A stretch of DNA of 64,000 nt. It comes from Paracidovorax citrulli (GTDB taxonomy: Bacteria; Pseudomonadota; Gammaproteobacteria; Burkholderiales; Burkholderiaceae_C). The notes below the pieces were generated by a model, which was not told where the DNA came from, did not search any database, and saw nothing but the letters and a program-made list of their open reading frames with translations. The stretch is taken from contig NZ_FNEY01000021.1 in assembly GCF_900100305.1 (NCBI RefSeq), positions 24,206 through 88,205 of the forward strand. The letters run 5' to 3'. Position 1 is the first letter of the stretch. Every line of letters begins with the position of its first letter. This document shows positions 20,935-29,626 of the stretch, piece after piece. The position numbers and the translations under genes are program-made.

Positions 20935-21999
20935 ATGCAAGAGACCCAAATTTTATCGACCCGGCCCCAGCCCCTGGCAGAGCCCCCTCCGGAGGGGCTC
21001 GGCGGGCGGGCGCTCGTCTTCGATGCATGCCACGTCGGCGTGGTGCTGCGCGCCGTGCTGTTCGTGGAGATCGTGCTCGGCGTGGGCGCGATGTACGGCG
21101 CCGACGGCCCGGCCGCGTGGCTGGCCCGGCTGTCGCTGCTGACCGGCGGCGCGCTGCCGGCGACCCTGGCCTGGCTGGTCACGGCCTGCAGCCTCAAGAC
21201 CCTGCTGCAGCGCCTGCCCGTGGCGCTGCAATCCGCGGCCGGCGTGGGCCTGGGGACGCTGGCCGGCCTCTACGCCTGCGGCATGCTGGTGCTGGTCGGC
21301 GTGCCCATGGAGGCACCCTGGCTGGCCAGCGCCGCGAGCGGGGCGCTGCTGTCGGCACTGCTCGTGGCGGCGCTGGTGCTGCGCGCCCGGGCACGCACGC
21401 CGGCCGCCACCACCGCGCGGCTCGGCGAACTGCAGGCGCGCATCCGGCCGCACTTCCTCTTCAATACCCTCAACAGCGCCATCGCGCTGGTGCGCGACGA
21501 GCCGGCCAGGGCCGAGGCCCTGCTGGAAGACCTGAGCGACCTGTTCCGCCATGCCCTGGTGGAACAGGGCGACTCCGCGACGCTGGGCGAGGAGATCGTG
21601 CTGGCGCGGCGCTACCTCGCCATCGAGGAAGTGCGCTTCGGGGAGCGCCTGCGCGTGCAATGGCTGCTCGACCCGCGCACCGACGGCGCCCGGCTGCCGC
21701 CCCTGCTGCTGCAGCCGCTCGTGGAAAACGCCGTCAAGCACGGCGTGGAGCCCTCCGCCCATGGGGGCAAGCTGCGCGTGACGACCGAGCTGCGCGGCAG
21801 CCGCGCCGTGGTCACCATCACCAACACCGTGCCGCCCGGCGGGGCCCGCGCGGGAGAGGGCGCACCCCGCGGCCACGGCATCGCCCTGGCCAACGTGCGC
21901 GACCGGCTGCGCCTGCTGCACGATGTGCAGTGCGATTTCTCGGCGGGCATGCACAATGGCCTCTACCGGGTACGCATCTCCCTGCCGGCGCATCCCTGA
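20935..21999 (+). CDS. algZ: AlgZ/LytS-type sensor histidine kinase
   Basis: 354 residues: about four membrane helices (35-150), then a His_kinase (PF06580) domain with the phospho-accepting His in [14 protein letters not shown] (His at about 173), an N-box [14 protein letters not shown], and a glycine-rich ATP lid ([13 protein letters not shown]). It lacks periplasmic and HAMP domains, as in AlgZ/FimS. It would phosphorylate the LytTR regulator encoded 40 bases downstream. Position beside argH and next to an AlgR-type gene supports the AlgZ name. In Pseudomonas this pair controls twitching motility and exopolysaccharide; the targets here are unknown. Confidence 0.9.
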   Translation: MQETQILSTRPQPLAEPPPEGLGGRALVFDACHVGVVLRAVLFVEIVLGVGAMYGADGPAAWLARLSLLTGGALPATLAWLVTACSLKTLLQRLPVALQSAAGVGLGTLAGLYACGMLVLVGVPMEAPWLASAASGALLSALLVAALVLRARARTPAATTARLGELQARIRPHFLFNTLNSAIALVRDEPARAEALLEDLSDLFRHALVEQGDSATLGEEIVLARRYLAIEEVRFGERLRVQWLLDPRTDGARLPPLLLQPLVENAVKHGVEPSAHGGKLRVTTELRGSRAVVTITNTVPPGGARAGEGAPRGHGIALANVRDRLRLLHDVQCDFSAGMHNGLYRVRISLPAHP

Positions 22000-22039
22000 C
22001 GCCCGCCACCGCGACCGACACCACCTCCTTGCGGCTCCC

Positions 22040-22786
22040 ATGCACATCCTCATCGTGGACGACGAAGCCCTGGCCCGCAGCCGCCTGCGCACGCTGCTGT
22101 CCGACAGCGGCGGGCACACCCTGGCCGAGGCGGCGAATGCCGCAGAAGCGCTGCAGCTGCTGCGCGCGCCGGGCGGGCGGCCCTTCGACGCCGTGCTGCT
22201 CGACATCCACATGCCCGGGCAGGACGGGCTTTCCCTCGCGCATGTGCTGCGCGCCCTGGCCAGCCCTCCCGCCATCGTTTTCGTGACGGCGCATGCCGAC
22301 CACGCCGTGAGCGCCTTCGAGCTGGACGCGGCGGACTACCTCACCAAGCCCGTGCGCGCCGAGCGCCTGCAGCAGGCGCTGGCCAAGGCCCAGCGCGCCG
22401 TCGCCCGGCCCGCGGCGGTCGCTCCCGCTTCGCCGGCCGCACCGGACACGGAGGCGCTGCTGATCCAGGACCGGGGCCGCACCGAACGCGTGCCGCTGGA
22501 CGAGGTGGTCTATGTCAAGGCCGAACTGAAGTACCTCACCGTCCGCACGGGCACGCGCAGCTACATCCTGGACGGCGCGCTGAGCGAACTCGAAGCGCGC
22601 TATCCGTCCCGCTTCCTGCGCGTACACCGCAACGCGCTGGTCGCGCGGCGCGCGCTGCGGGCCATCGAGAAGCACTACGACCCGGTGGAAGGCGAAGGCT
22701 GGGCCGTGCGCATGCACGGCCTGCCGGAACTGCTGTCCGTGTCGCGCCGGCAGGTGTCCGCGGTTCGCGAGGCGCTGGCGGGCTAG
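22040..22786 (+). CDS. algR: AlgR-type LytTR response regulator
   Basis: 248 residues from the ATG for MHILIVDDEALARSRLRTLL (22040). Receiver domain with acidic pair DDE, phospho-acceptor Asp at about 55 (VLLDIHMPG), conserved Thr in FVTAHAD and Lys in YLTKPV. A Pro/Ala linker leads to a C-terminal LytTR DNA-binding domain (VVYVKAELKYLTVRTG, SRFLRVHRNALVAR). LytTR regulators bind direct repeats of short sites. It is cotranscribed with the kinase gene upstream. In Pseudomonas hemC follows algR; here the next gene is an unrelated secreted lyase homologue. Confidence 0.92.
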   Translation: MHILIVDDEALARSRLRTLLSDSGGHTLAEAANAAEALQLLRAPGGRPFDAVLLDIHMPGQDGLSLAHVLRALASPPAIVFVTAHADHAVSAFELDAADYLTKPVRAERLQQALAKAQRAVARPAAVAPASPAAPDTEALLIQDRGRTERVPLDEVVYVKAELKYLTVRTGTRSYILDGALSELEARYPSRFLRVHRNALVARRALRAIEKHYDPVEGEGWAVRMHGLPELLSVSRRQVSAVREALAG

Positions 22787-22857
22787 CCGGCGTTGCCGGC
22801 CAGGGGGCCGCAGGGCGCCGCGGCACCCGTCCGGTTAGAAATACACAGGAGACAGAC

Positions 22858-24459
22858 ATGACGATTCCACGAGAACGCCCCCGGAAACATCCCCGGATGC
22901 GCACCGCGCTGCACGCCCTCGCCTGCGCCGCCGCGCTCTGCGCTGGCGCCGCGCCAGCGCAGCCGGCCTCTCCGGCCTCTCCGGCGTCGGCCGCCAGCGC
23001 ACCCTCCGCAGCGCCGGTCCGGCCGGCCCCTGCCCCGCCGCGCGACGAATTCTTCTGGCTCGGGGAGATCAACAAGGCATCTGCCGTCATCAACATCGAC
23101 CAGGGCCTGCTCGACAAGTCCCTGGCGCCGCTGGTCCACGGCGGCATCAGCAAGGTGCTGGCCGACGGCAACCGGCCCGGCGGCAAGCGGCCCAGGCTGG
23201 TGATCACTTTCGAGCCCCTGCTCATCGAGGCCGCGGGCCCGCAGATCACGCTGCTGCACGCCGGCCGCTCCAGCCAGGACATGCTCTCCACCGTGCGCGC
23301 GGCCATGCTGCGCGACCAGATGTTGCAACTGGCCGAGGCGCTGAACCAGACGACGGCCACGATGGTCCGGCTGGCCGACAGGCACCAGGCCACCGTGGTG
23401 CCCAACTACACGAACGGCGTGGCCGCGCAGCCCAACAGCTACGGCCACTATCTGCTGGGCCTGGCCAGCGGCCTGGACCGCGATGCGCAGCGCATCCGCG
23501 AGGCCTATGCCCGCATCGACCGCTCGCCCATGGGCACCACGGTGCTCAACGGCACGAGCTGGCCGCTCGACCGCCAGCGCATGGCGGACTACCTGGGCTT
23601 TTCCGCCACGGTGGACAATGCCTACGACGCCGCGCAGGTTTCGGCCGTGGACCAGCCGGTGGAGGCCGGCGCCATCGTCATGGCGATCGCCCTGCACGCC
23701 GGCTCCTTCATCGAGGACGTGATGACGCAGTACGCGCAGCCCCGCCCGTGGATCCTGCTGCAGGAAGGCGGCGGCAACACCTACGTGTCGAGCGCGATGC
23801 CGCAAAAGCGCAACCCCGGCCTGCTCAACGCCACGCGCCGCGACGCCTCGCAGGCCCTGACGCTGGGCATGGGCGCGGCCATCCAGGCGCACAACATCCC
23901 GCCGGGCATGCAGGACCCGAAGGAAGCGCGCAACAACACCGCCATGGTGCAGAGCGCGATCGACGTGCTGCGCCAGTGGGACCGCATCCTGGGCGCGCTG
24001 GTCATCGACCCGCAGCGCGCGCTCGAGGAATTGAACAGTGACTGGACCGCCTCGCAGGAACTGGCCGACGTGCTGATGCGCAAGTACCGGCTGCCCTTCC
24101 GCGTGGGCCACCATTTCGCGTCGGAGGCGGTCGGCTACGCCAAGGCCAAGGACATCAAGCCGCTGGACTTCCCCTACGCCGAGGCCCGCCGCATCTATGC
24201 GGAATCGGTGCACGGCTCGGAATTCCCCGCGCAACTGCCCATGGACGAGGCCGAGTTCCGCGCCACGCTGGACCCGGTGGCCATCGTCCGCCACCGCGCG
24301 ACGGCCGGCGGCCCCCAGCCGGCGGAAATGGCCCGCATGCTCAAGGCCGCCCAGGCCCGCGTGGAGCAGCAATCGGCCTGGATAGCCGCGCAGCGCGCCC
24401 GCATCGGCGGCAGCCTCGCCCGCCTGGACCGCGACTTCGACCGCCTGGCCCCCCGCTGA
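22858..24459 (+). CDS. Secreted argininosuccinate-lyase-like protein
   Basis: 533 residues; ATG 22858 has AGGAGA 7 bases upstream. An N-terminal signal peptide (MRTALHALACAAALCAGAAPAQ after a basic leader) and a Pro/Ala/Ser linker precede a fumarase/aspartase-superfamily catalytic fold. The signature loop reads SSAMPQKRNPG (residues about 311-321), retaining the catalytic Ser and the Lys-x-Asn of GSSxMPxKxN. LNGTSWPLDRQRMADYLGF resembles ArgH. It is thus an exported paralogue of the cytoplasmic enzyme whose gene lies 2 kb away. Substrate is unknown: an amino-acid-fumarate adduct or a polyamine-succinate would be in keeping with the family, but nothing here proves it. Loss of activity with a binding role is also possible. 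Confidence 0.85.
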   Translation: MTIPRERPRKHPRMRTALHALACAAALCAGAAPAQPASPASPASAASAPSAAPVRPAPAPPRDEFFWLGEINKASAVINIDQGLLDKSLAPLVHGGISKVLADGNRPGGKRPRLVITFEPLLIEAAGPQITLLHAGRSSQDMLSTVRAAMLRDQMLQLAEALNQTTATMVRLADRHQATVVPNYTNGVAAQPNSYGHYLLGLASGLDRDAQRIREAYARIDRSPMGTTVLNGTSWPLDRQRMADYLGFSATVDNAYDAAQVSAVDQPVEAGAIVMAIALHAGSFIEDVMTQYAQPRPWILLQEGGGNTYVSSAMPQKRNPGLLNATRRDASQALTLGMGAAIQAHNIPPGMQDPKEARNNTAMVQSAIDVLRQWDRILGALVIDPQRALEELNSDWTASQELADVLMRKYRLPFRVGHHFASEAVGYAKAKDIKPLDFPYAEARRIYAESVHGSEFPAQLPMDEAEFRATLDPVAIVRHRATAGGPQPAEMARMLKAAQARVEQQSAWIAAQRARIGGSLARLDRDFDRLAPR

Positions 24460-24512
24460 CCGCCGGGCCGCGCCGCGGGCAAGCGCGGCCCAGGCCAGCA
24501 GCAGCCAAGCAA

Positions 24513-24606
24513 GGGCCCCCCGCAGCGAGGGCTGCGTCCCCCCGCCCGCCATGCGCAGCATGGCGAGAGAGGGGGGAGGCGGCGAAGCCGCTCAGGGGGG
24601 TGCCCC
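24513..24606. repeat. REP-like palindromic intergenic element between convergent genes
   Basis: A 94-base G/C-block element: CCCCCC near its left part, a perfect hairpin GCCATGC-GCA-GCATGGC (24548-24564), then GGGGGG and GGCGGCGAAGCCGC, ending CTCAGGGGGG. Elements of this composition are common between Comamonadaceae genes. It fills the gap between two convergent genes and could act as a bidirectional terminator or mRNA stabiliser. Repeat status is from familiarity; no second copy was found in this window. Confidence 0.55.
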
Positions 24607-25485
24607 TTAATGTGCGTGCGCCATCCCGCTCACCAGCGTGACCACCGCCATGCCCCCCAGCAGCCACGCGATCTGCGCCAGCGTCTGCGCGGCCGTCAGG
24701 CGCTTTTGCAATTGGGGGATGAGGTCGGCCAGCGCCACATAGACGAAGCTGCTGGACGCGATGGCCAGGAAATACGGCAGCCAGTCCTGCAGCTCGCCCA
24801 CCAGGAAATAGCCCACCACGCCCCCGAGCGCGGTGACCGCTCCGGCCAGGGACACCTTGACCAGGGCCGCGCGCCGGTCGCCGCTGGACTGGCGCAGCAC
24901 CACCAGATCGCCCATGTGGTGCGGCACTTCGTGGGCCAGGACGGCCAGCGCGGCGATGGCGCCCAGGCGCAGGTCGGCCAGGAAGGCGGAGGCAATCAGG
25001 ACACCGTCGCCGAAGCAGTGGACGCTGTCGCCCGTGAGCAGGGCCCAGCCGCCGGAGCCGCGATGCGAGTGGGAATGGGCGTGGGAGTGGTGCCCATGGC
25101 CGTGTGCATCGTGCCCGTGGCCATCGTGGGTGTGTCCATGGGCGTGCGCGTGCCCTCCCCCCGTACCCGGGTCGTCGTTGGCCGGCCCCACGCCGTGCTC
25201 GTGGCCGTGGTGCCAGAGCTCCGCCTTGTCCAGCAGGAAGAAGAAGACCAGCCCCACCAGCAGCGTGGCGAAGAGTTCGTGCGCGCCGGCCTGGCTCTCG
25301 AAGGCCTCGGGTAGCAAATGCATGAAGGCCGTGGCCAGCAGCGCGCCGGCGGCGAAGCTCAGGAGGTGCCGCGGGCCGATGCCCGAGCGGCCGTCCCCCC
25401 AGCCGGCCCGCATGAGCAGGGCCGCCACCCACACGCTGCCGATACCCGCGGCCAGGGTGGCCAGGATGATTGCGATCAAAGTCAT
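24607..25485 (-). CDS. ZIP-family zinc/divalent-metal transporter
   Basis: 292 residues from the ATG for MTLIAIILATLAAGIGSV (25485). Eight hydrophobic helices are visible, with a long cytoplasmic loop extremely rich in histidine (HAHAHGHTHDGHGHDAHG, around 115-150) between helices 3 and 4, a likely metal sensor. Helix 4 carries HCFGDGVLIA and helix 5 HEVPHHMGD, the paired ZIP metal-site motifs. It would move zinc, or iron or manganese, into the cytoplasm. No Zur-like site was recognised. Confidence 0.92.
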   Translation of the reverse strand: MTLIAIILATLAAGIGSVWVAALLMRAGWGDGRSGIGPRHLLSFAAGALLATAFMHLLPEAFESQAGAHELFATLLVGLVFFFLLDKAELWHHGHEHGVGPANDDPGTGGGHAHAHGHTHDGHGHDAHGHGHHSHAHSHSHRGSGGWALLTGDSVHCFGDGVLIASAFLADLRLGAIAALAVLAHEVPHHMGDLVVLRQSSGDRRAALVKVSLAGAVTALGGVVGYFLVGELQDWLPYFLAIASSSFVYVALADLIPQLQKRLTAAQTLAQIAWLLGGMAVVTLVSGMAHAH

Positions 25486-25563
25486 AGCTGTACGCGCTCG
25501 ATTCTCGAAAACACAGGGCTTGCCGCGGCCGGCATCCGGCCCGCCAGGAAAGCGCAAACGAAA

Positions 25564-25581
25564 AAAGCCCCGAAGGGCTTT
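25564..25581 (-). terminator. Intrinsic terminator after the dienelactone hydrolase gene
   Basis: Reading leftwards, AAAGCCC-TTCG-GGGCTTT is followed by further T residues. The UUCG tetraloop and seven-pair stem are typical of strong terminators. It lies 34 bases past the hydrolase stop codon and before the ZIP gene start on the same strand. Confidence 0.8.
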
Positions 25582-25614
25582 GCTGCGGAACGCGGCGCCC
25601 GGCGGGGCGGCGCG

Positions 25615-26523
25615 TCAGCCCACGCCGTGCGCCTTGAACCACGCCAGCGCGCGCTTCCACCCGTCCTCGGCGGCTTCCTTGCGGTAGCTGGGCCGGTAGT
25701 CGGCATGGAACGCATGCGGCGCGTCAGGGTACACCACGAACTCCGACGCCTTGGCGGCGGCGGACCCGTTCTTGAGGGCCGCTTTCATCTTATCAATCGT
25801 GTCAAGAGGGATTCCGGTGTCTTTTTCGCCGTAGAGGCCGAGCACCGGCGCCTTGAGGATGGGAGCGATGTCCACCGGGTGTTTGGGCGTGAGCTCGCCC
25901 GCCTGCCCCACCAGCCGGCCGTACCATGCCACGCCGGCCTTGACCGGGCCGTGGGCCGCATAGAGCCAGGTGATGCGCCCGCCCCAGCAGAAGCCCGTGA
26001 TGCCCACCTTCGAGAGATCGCCGCCGTGGTCGCCGGCCCACTTCACGGTCGCGTCGAGGTCGGCCAGCACCTGGGCATCGGGCACCTTGGAGACGATCTC
26101 GCCCATGAGCCTGGAGATTTCGGTGTACTGCGAGGGGTCTCCCTGGCGGACGAACATCTCCGGCGCGATGGCGAGATAGCCCGCCTTCGCGAAGCGGCGG
26201 CAGGTGTCGGCGATGTACTCGTGCACGCCGAAGATCTCCTGGATCACCAGCACCACGGGCAGCCCCGTCTTGCCGGCGGGCGCGGCGCGGTAGGCCGGCA
26301 CCTTGAAGCCGTTGACGTCGATCTCGACCTTGCCTGCCACCAGTCCATCGGACGGCGTGTGGATGGCCGTCTGCGCCATGACCGGCATCGCCGCGGCGGC
26401 GTAGCCCACGCCGAAGCCCGCGCCCAGCGCCACGCGCATGGCGGTGCGGCGGCTGGCACCGGCTTCGCTGGATTTGCCGGGCAGCAGGGCATCGAAATCT
26501 TTCCTGAGGTCGTCATGCAGCAT
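25615..26523 (-). CDS. Tat-exported dienelactone hydrolase family protein
   Basis: 302 residues from the ATG for [16 protein letters not shown] (26523), with AGGAGC upstream. A twin-arginine motif ([16 protein letters not shown]) about 28 residues in indicates Tat export. The alpha/beta-hydrolase part has the Cys nucleophile in GFCWGG, the Asp in GEKDTGIP, and the His in [15 protein letters not shown], the dienelactone-hydrolase triad. [21 protein letters not shown] is also typical. The substrate is unknown; cis-dienelactone is unlikely for an exported enzyme. It diverges from the GbsR-type regulator gene; the 144-base gap carries a palindrome that may control both. Confidence 0.9.
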   Translation of the reverse strand: MLHDDLRKDFDALLPGKSSEAGASRRTAMRVALGAGFGVGYAAAAMPVMAQTAIHTPSDGLVAGKVEIDVNGFKVPAYRAAPAGKTGLPVVLVIQEIFGVHEYIADTCRRFAKAGYLAIAPEMFVRQGDPSQYTEISRLMGEIVSKVPDAQVLADLDATVKWAGDHGGDLSKVGITGFCWGGRITWLYAAHGPVKAGVAWYGRLVGQAGELTPKHPVDIAPILKAPVLGLYGEKDTGIPLDTIDKMKAALKNGSAAAKASEFVVYPDAPHAFHADYRPSYRKEAAEDGWKRALAWFKAHGVG

Positions 26524-26622
26524 GGAAGCTCCTGTGAAAAGAGGAAATGGGAACGCAGCGTCTGAAAGACTGGGCAGTCTATGTGAGGGCGCGGTCGATT
26601 GCACGGGATGGATTGCGCCCGA

Positions 26623-26660
26623 AATTTCTGTATTGACAGAAATTACCGAAGCAATAGACT
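26623..26660 (+). promoter_or_regulatory. Promoter and operator palindrome of the GbsR-type regulator
   Basis: A perfect inverted repeat AATTTCTGT-ATTG-ACAGAAATT spans 26623-26644. It overlaps a consensus -35 box TTGACA (26633-26638), with TAGACT (26655-26660) 16 bases on as the -10 box. Transcription would begin within a few bases of the regulator ATG at 26668, so the mRNA could be almost leaderless. Overlap of palindrome and -35 suggests autorepression. Confidence 0.7.
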
Positions 26661-26667
26661 CACAGCC

Positions 26668-27255
26668 ATGCAACTGACCGACACCGCCCGCCGTTTCATC
26701 GTCCACTGGGGCGAAATGGGCACCGCCTGGGGCGTCAACCGCACCGTCGCCCAGATCCACGCCCTGCTCTTCTTCCATGGCCGGCCATTGCATGCGGAAG
26801 ACATCTGCGAAACCCTCGGCGTCGCCCGGTCCAACGCGAGCAACAGCCTCAAGGAACTGCTCAACTGGCACCTGATCCGCGTCACCCACGTCCTGGGCGA
26901 CCGGCGCGACTATTTCGAGACCTCCACCGACGTCTGGGAGCTGTTCCGCACCATCGTGCGCGAGCGCAAGGAGCGCGAGTTCGAGCCGACGGTGCGCATG
27001 CTGCGCGAACTGGCGAGCCGTCCGGAGCTGGCGGCCGAAGCCCCCGATGCGCAGGACCGCGTGCGGGAAACCCTGCGCCTGATGGAATCGCTGGATCTCT
27101 GGACCGAAGAGATGCTCCGGCTCACCCCTTCCACCCTCGAGAAAGTGCTGCGCCTGGGCGCCAGCGTGCAGAAGTTCGTGCGCGGCGACGACGCCGCATC
27201 CCGCAGCAAGCGTTCCCCGGCCGGCCAGCAGCCTCCGGGCACGCCCGCCGCCTGA
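26668..27255 (+). CDS. GbsR/MarR-type transcriptional regulator
   Basis: 195 residues from ATG 26668. [29 protein letters not shown] is the GbsR-type N-terminus, followed by a MarR winged helix-turn-helix ([43 protein letters not shown]). The C-terminal helices would dimerise. No Shine-Dalgarno sequence precedes the ATG, in keeping with a near-leaderless transcript. A palindrome sits on its own promoter, and a related site lies between it and the four-gene operon downstream. Both suggest it represses itself and that operon; the divergent hydrolase gene may also be a target. The ligand is unknown. Confidence 0.88.
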   Translation: MQLTDTARRFIVHWGEMGTAWGVNRTVAQIHALLFFHGRPLHAEDICETLGVARSNASNSLKELLNWHLIRVTHVLGDRRDYFETSTDVWELFRTIVRERKEREFEPTVRMLRELASRPELAAEAPDAQDRVRETLRLMESLDLWTEEMLRLTPSTLEKVLRLGASVQKFVRGDDAASRSKRSPAGQQPPGTPAA

Positions 27256-27292
27256 GTCCGCCGCTTCGTTTCTCGCGCCTTTTTACGCCCCT

Positions 27293-27314
27293 CATTTCAT
27301 TCCGTACAGAAATT
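27293..27314 (+). promoter_or_regulatory. Second operator-like site upstream of the DCC operon
   Basis: CATTTCATT-CCGT-ACAGAAATT has an exact copy of the right arm of the palindrome at 26623-26644 with the same 4-base spacer. Its left arm matches in 6 of 9 positions. It lies 53 bases before the first gene of the operon, a location suited to repression. Confidence 0.55.
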
Positions 27315-27366
27315 TAAAAAGCAGAGAAAACCCAACGGCAGCCAACCATTTTCCCAGGAGCCCGCC

Positions 27367-27810
27367 ATGACCACCGATCCGCAAGCCCTCTATCCCCTGA
27401 CCCTCTACTTCGACTCCCGCTGCCAGCTCTGCCGGGCGGAGATGACCAACCTGCGGCTGCGCGACCGGGCCGGGCTGCTGCGGTTCGCGGACGTGTGGGC
27501 GCCCGGCTTCGAAGGCCCGCCGGGCACCACGCACGAGCAATTGCTGACGCTGATCCATGCCCGCACCGCGGATGGACGGGTGCTGCGCGGCGTGGAGGTG
27601 TTCCGCCGCGCTTATGCGGCCGTGGGCCTGGGCTGGGTCATGGCGGCCACGCGCCTGCCGGTGCTGGGCCCGCTCGCGGACCGGCTCTACCCGGTGCTGG
27701 CGCGCAACCGCTACCGCCTGCCGCGCTGGCTGGTGGGCGGCCTGTTCGAACGCGCGAGCCGGCGCGCGGCCCTGCGGCGGTGCGCGCCCGGCGACCGCTG
27801 CGACCTTTGA
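27367..27810 (+). CDS. DCC-family thiol-disulfide oxidoreductase-like protein (DUF393)
   Basis: 147 residues. LTLYFDSRCQLCRAEM carries the CxxC of the DCC (DUF393) family, a divergent thioredoxin-like group; RGVEVFRRAYAAVGLGWVMAATRLP and RLYPVLARNRYRLPRW are the remaining family blocks. A redox role is presumed but unproven for the family. It heads a tight operon with the epimerase, DoxX-like and DUF2269 genes, starting 11, -4 and -4 bases apart. CCAGGAG lies upstream of the ATG. Confidence 0.86.
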   Translation: MTTDPQALYPLTLYFDSRCQLCRAEMTNLRLRDRAGLLRFADVWAPGFEGPPGTTHEQLLTLIHARTADGRVLRGVEVFRRAYAAVGLGWVMAATRLPVLGPLADRLYPVLARNRYRLPRWLVGGLFERASRRAALRRCAPGDRCDL

Positions 27811-27821
27811 GGAGATCCACC

Positions 27822-28724
27822 ATGCAAGTCCTCATCACCGGCGCGACCGGGTTCATCGGCCGGCACGTCGCCGCCCGGCTGCGCTCGGAAGGCCACACGG
27901 TCCACGAAGGCATTTCCCCGCGCCACGGCCGGCGCGATGCCGGGCAGGTGCCCATGGATTTCGCGCGCGACACCGACCCGGGAGCCTGGCTGCCCCGACT
28001 CGCGGGCATCGACGCGGTGGTCAACGCCGTGGGCGTGCTGCGCGACAGCCCCGGCCGCCCCATCGACGCCCTGCACCGCGATACCCCGATCGCGCTGTTC
28101 CAGGCCTGCGCCCAGGCCGGCGTGCGGCGGGTGGTGCAGATCTCCGCGCTGGGCGTGGACCGCGGCGAAACCCGCTATGCCCGCACCAAGCGCGGCGCGG
28201 ACACGTTCCTGCTGGGCCTGGCGCAGGGCGCGGCTCCGGCGCCTTCGGCCTGCGTGCTGCGGCCCAGCATCGTGTTCGGCCGCGGCGGCGCGAGCAGCGC
28301 ACTCTTCATGAACCTGGCGCGGCTGCCCGTGGTGGTGCTGCCGCGTCCCGTGCTGCAGGCCCGCGTGCAGCCGGTGGCCGTGCACGACCTTGCCGACGCC
28401 GTGGCCGCGCTGCTGGGTCCGGCCCAGGACCGGCAGGGCATCATCGAGTGCGCGGGCCCGGAGGCCGTGCCGATGGCCGGACTCGTCGCCAGCCTGCGGG
28501 CCCAGTGCGGGCATGGGCCGGCCCGCGTGGCGACACTGCCGGACGCGCTCAGCCGCCTGAGCGCGCGCCTCGGGGACCGCGTGCCGGCCTCGCCCTGGTG
28601 CAGCGAGAGCCTGGCGCTGCTGGGCAGCGACAACACCGCCGATCCCGCGCCGCTGCGCAGCCTCCTGGGCCGCGAGGCCGTGCACTACCGGGACCTGGTC
28701 GCCCGCGCCTGGAGGCAGCCATGA
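27822..28724 (+). CDS. NAD(P)-dependent epimerase/SDR family protein
   Basis: 300 residues. The N-terminus MQVLITGATGFIGRHVAARL is the Rossmann NAD(P)-binding glycine motif of extended or atypical short-chain dehydrogenases. VVNAVGVLRD and VVQISALGVD mark the following strands; in place of YxxxK the sequence has TRYARTKRGAD. The set resembles NDUFA9-like atypical SDRs, which often bind cofactor without clear catalysis. ATG 27822 has GGAGAT upstream. Its stop overlaps the next start (ATGA), showing translational coupling. Confidence 0.87.
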   Translation: MQVLITGATGFIGRHVAARLRSEGHTVHEGISPRHGRRDAGQVPMDFARDTDPGAWLPRLAGIDAVVNAVGVLRDSPGRPIDALHRDTPIALFQACAQAGVRRVVQISALGVDRGETRYARTKRGADTFLLGLAQGAAPAPSACVLRPSIVFGRGGASSALFMNLARLPVVVLPRPVLQARVQPVAVHDLADAVAALLGPAQDRQGIIECAGPEAVPMAGLVASLRAQCGHGPARVATLPDALSRLSARLGDRVPASPWCSESLALLGSDNTADPAPLRSLLGREAVHYRDLVARAWRQP

Positions 28725-29119
28725 CAGGGCGCACGCCATCGTCCGCGGGCCGGCGCGAACGGGGCTGGCTGCGCGCGAGCCTCGTGGCCGTCTGGCTGGG
28801 CACCGCGGTCGCGAGCGTGGCGGAGTTCCACGGCCAGAGCCGCGACCTGCTGGTGGCCGCCGGGATGCAGAACACCCTGCTCATGCAGGCCATCATCGCC
28901 GCCGGCATCGCCGCGGACCTGGCCGTCGGCGCATGGCTGTGGTGGCGGCCGGGCCGCCCCGCCTATGCCGCGGCCCTGCTGCTCATGGGCACGATGACCG
29001 TGATCGCCACATTCCTGCTGCCCGGGCTGTGGCTCGACCCGCTGGGCCGGCTGCTCAAGAACATTCCCATCGCGGCCATCCTGCTCGTGCTCTGGCACAC
29101 GGAAGAATGGCGTCCATGA
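28721..29119 (+). CDS. DoxX-like small membrane protein
   Basis: 132 residues with four hydrophobic helices (LRASLVAVWLGTAVASV, LLMQAIIAAGIAADLAVGAWL, YAAALLLMGTMTVIATFL, and the C-terminal IPIAAILLVLWHTEEW). Size and layout match the DoxX-like family. Role is unknown; DoxX relatives have been tied to quinone-linked redox at the inner membrane. It overlaps both neighbours by 4 bases, so it belongs to the same coupled operon. Confidence 0.75.
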   Translation: MTGRTPSSAGRRERGWLRASLVAVWLGTAVASVAEFHGQSRDLLVAAGMQNTLLMQAIIAAGIAADLAVGAWLWWRPGRPAYAAALLLMGTMTVIATFLLPGLWLDPLGRLLKNIPIAAILLVLWHTEEWRP

Positions 29120-29592
29120 ACTCGTACCTGGTCCTCAAGTGGGTGCACATCCTCTCCAGCGTGCTGCTGGTGGGCACGGGATTCGGCTCGGCCTTCTACC
29201 TGTTCTTCGCCAACCGCAGCGGCAGCGTGCAGGCCCAGGCCGTGGTGGCGCGCCTCGTGGTGCGCGCGGACACCTGGTTCACCACGCCCGCCGGCATCGT
29301 GCAGCCGGTCAGCGGCGTGGCGCTGGCCCACATGGCCGGCTGGCCGCTCGCCACGCCGTGGATCTCTGCCTCGCTGGAGCTGTACGTGGTCGCCGGCCTG
29401 TGCTGGCTGCCCGTGCTGTGGCTGCAGTGGCGCATGGCCGCCATGGCGCGCGACGCGGCGGACCGCGGCACCGCGCTGCCGGAAGACTACCGCCGCCATG
29501 CGCGCTGGTGGGAAGCGCTCGGCTACCCGGCCTTCATCGCCATGCTCGCGATCTACTACATGATGGTGGCCAAGCCGGCGCTCTGGGGCTGA
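29116..29592 (+). CDS. DUF2269 family membrane protein
   Basis: 158 residues from ATG 29116, which overlaps the preceding stop as ATGA. The first helix MNSYLVLKWVHILSSVLLVGTG carries the WxH motif of DUF2269, and four helices are visible in all (including ELYVVAGLCWLPVLWLQW and YPAFIAMLAIYYMMV). The conserved His residues in helix ends hint at heme or metal binding, unproven. Last gene of the operon regulated, by inference, through the site at 27293-27314. Confidence 0.85.
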   Translation: MNSYLVLKWVHILSSVLLVGTGFGSAFYLFFANRSGSVQAQAVVARLVVRADTWFTTPAGIVQPVSGVALAHMAGWPLATPWISASLELYVVAGLCWLPVLWLQWRMAAMARDAADRGTALPEDYRRHARWWEALGYPAFIAMLAIYYMMVAKPALWG

Positions 29593-29626
29593 AGGTGGCG
29601 CGCCCCCGGGCGTCCGGCCGGCGCCG

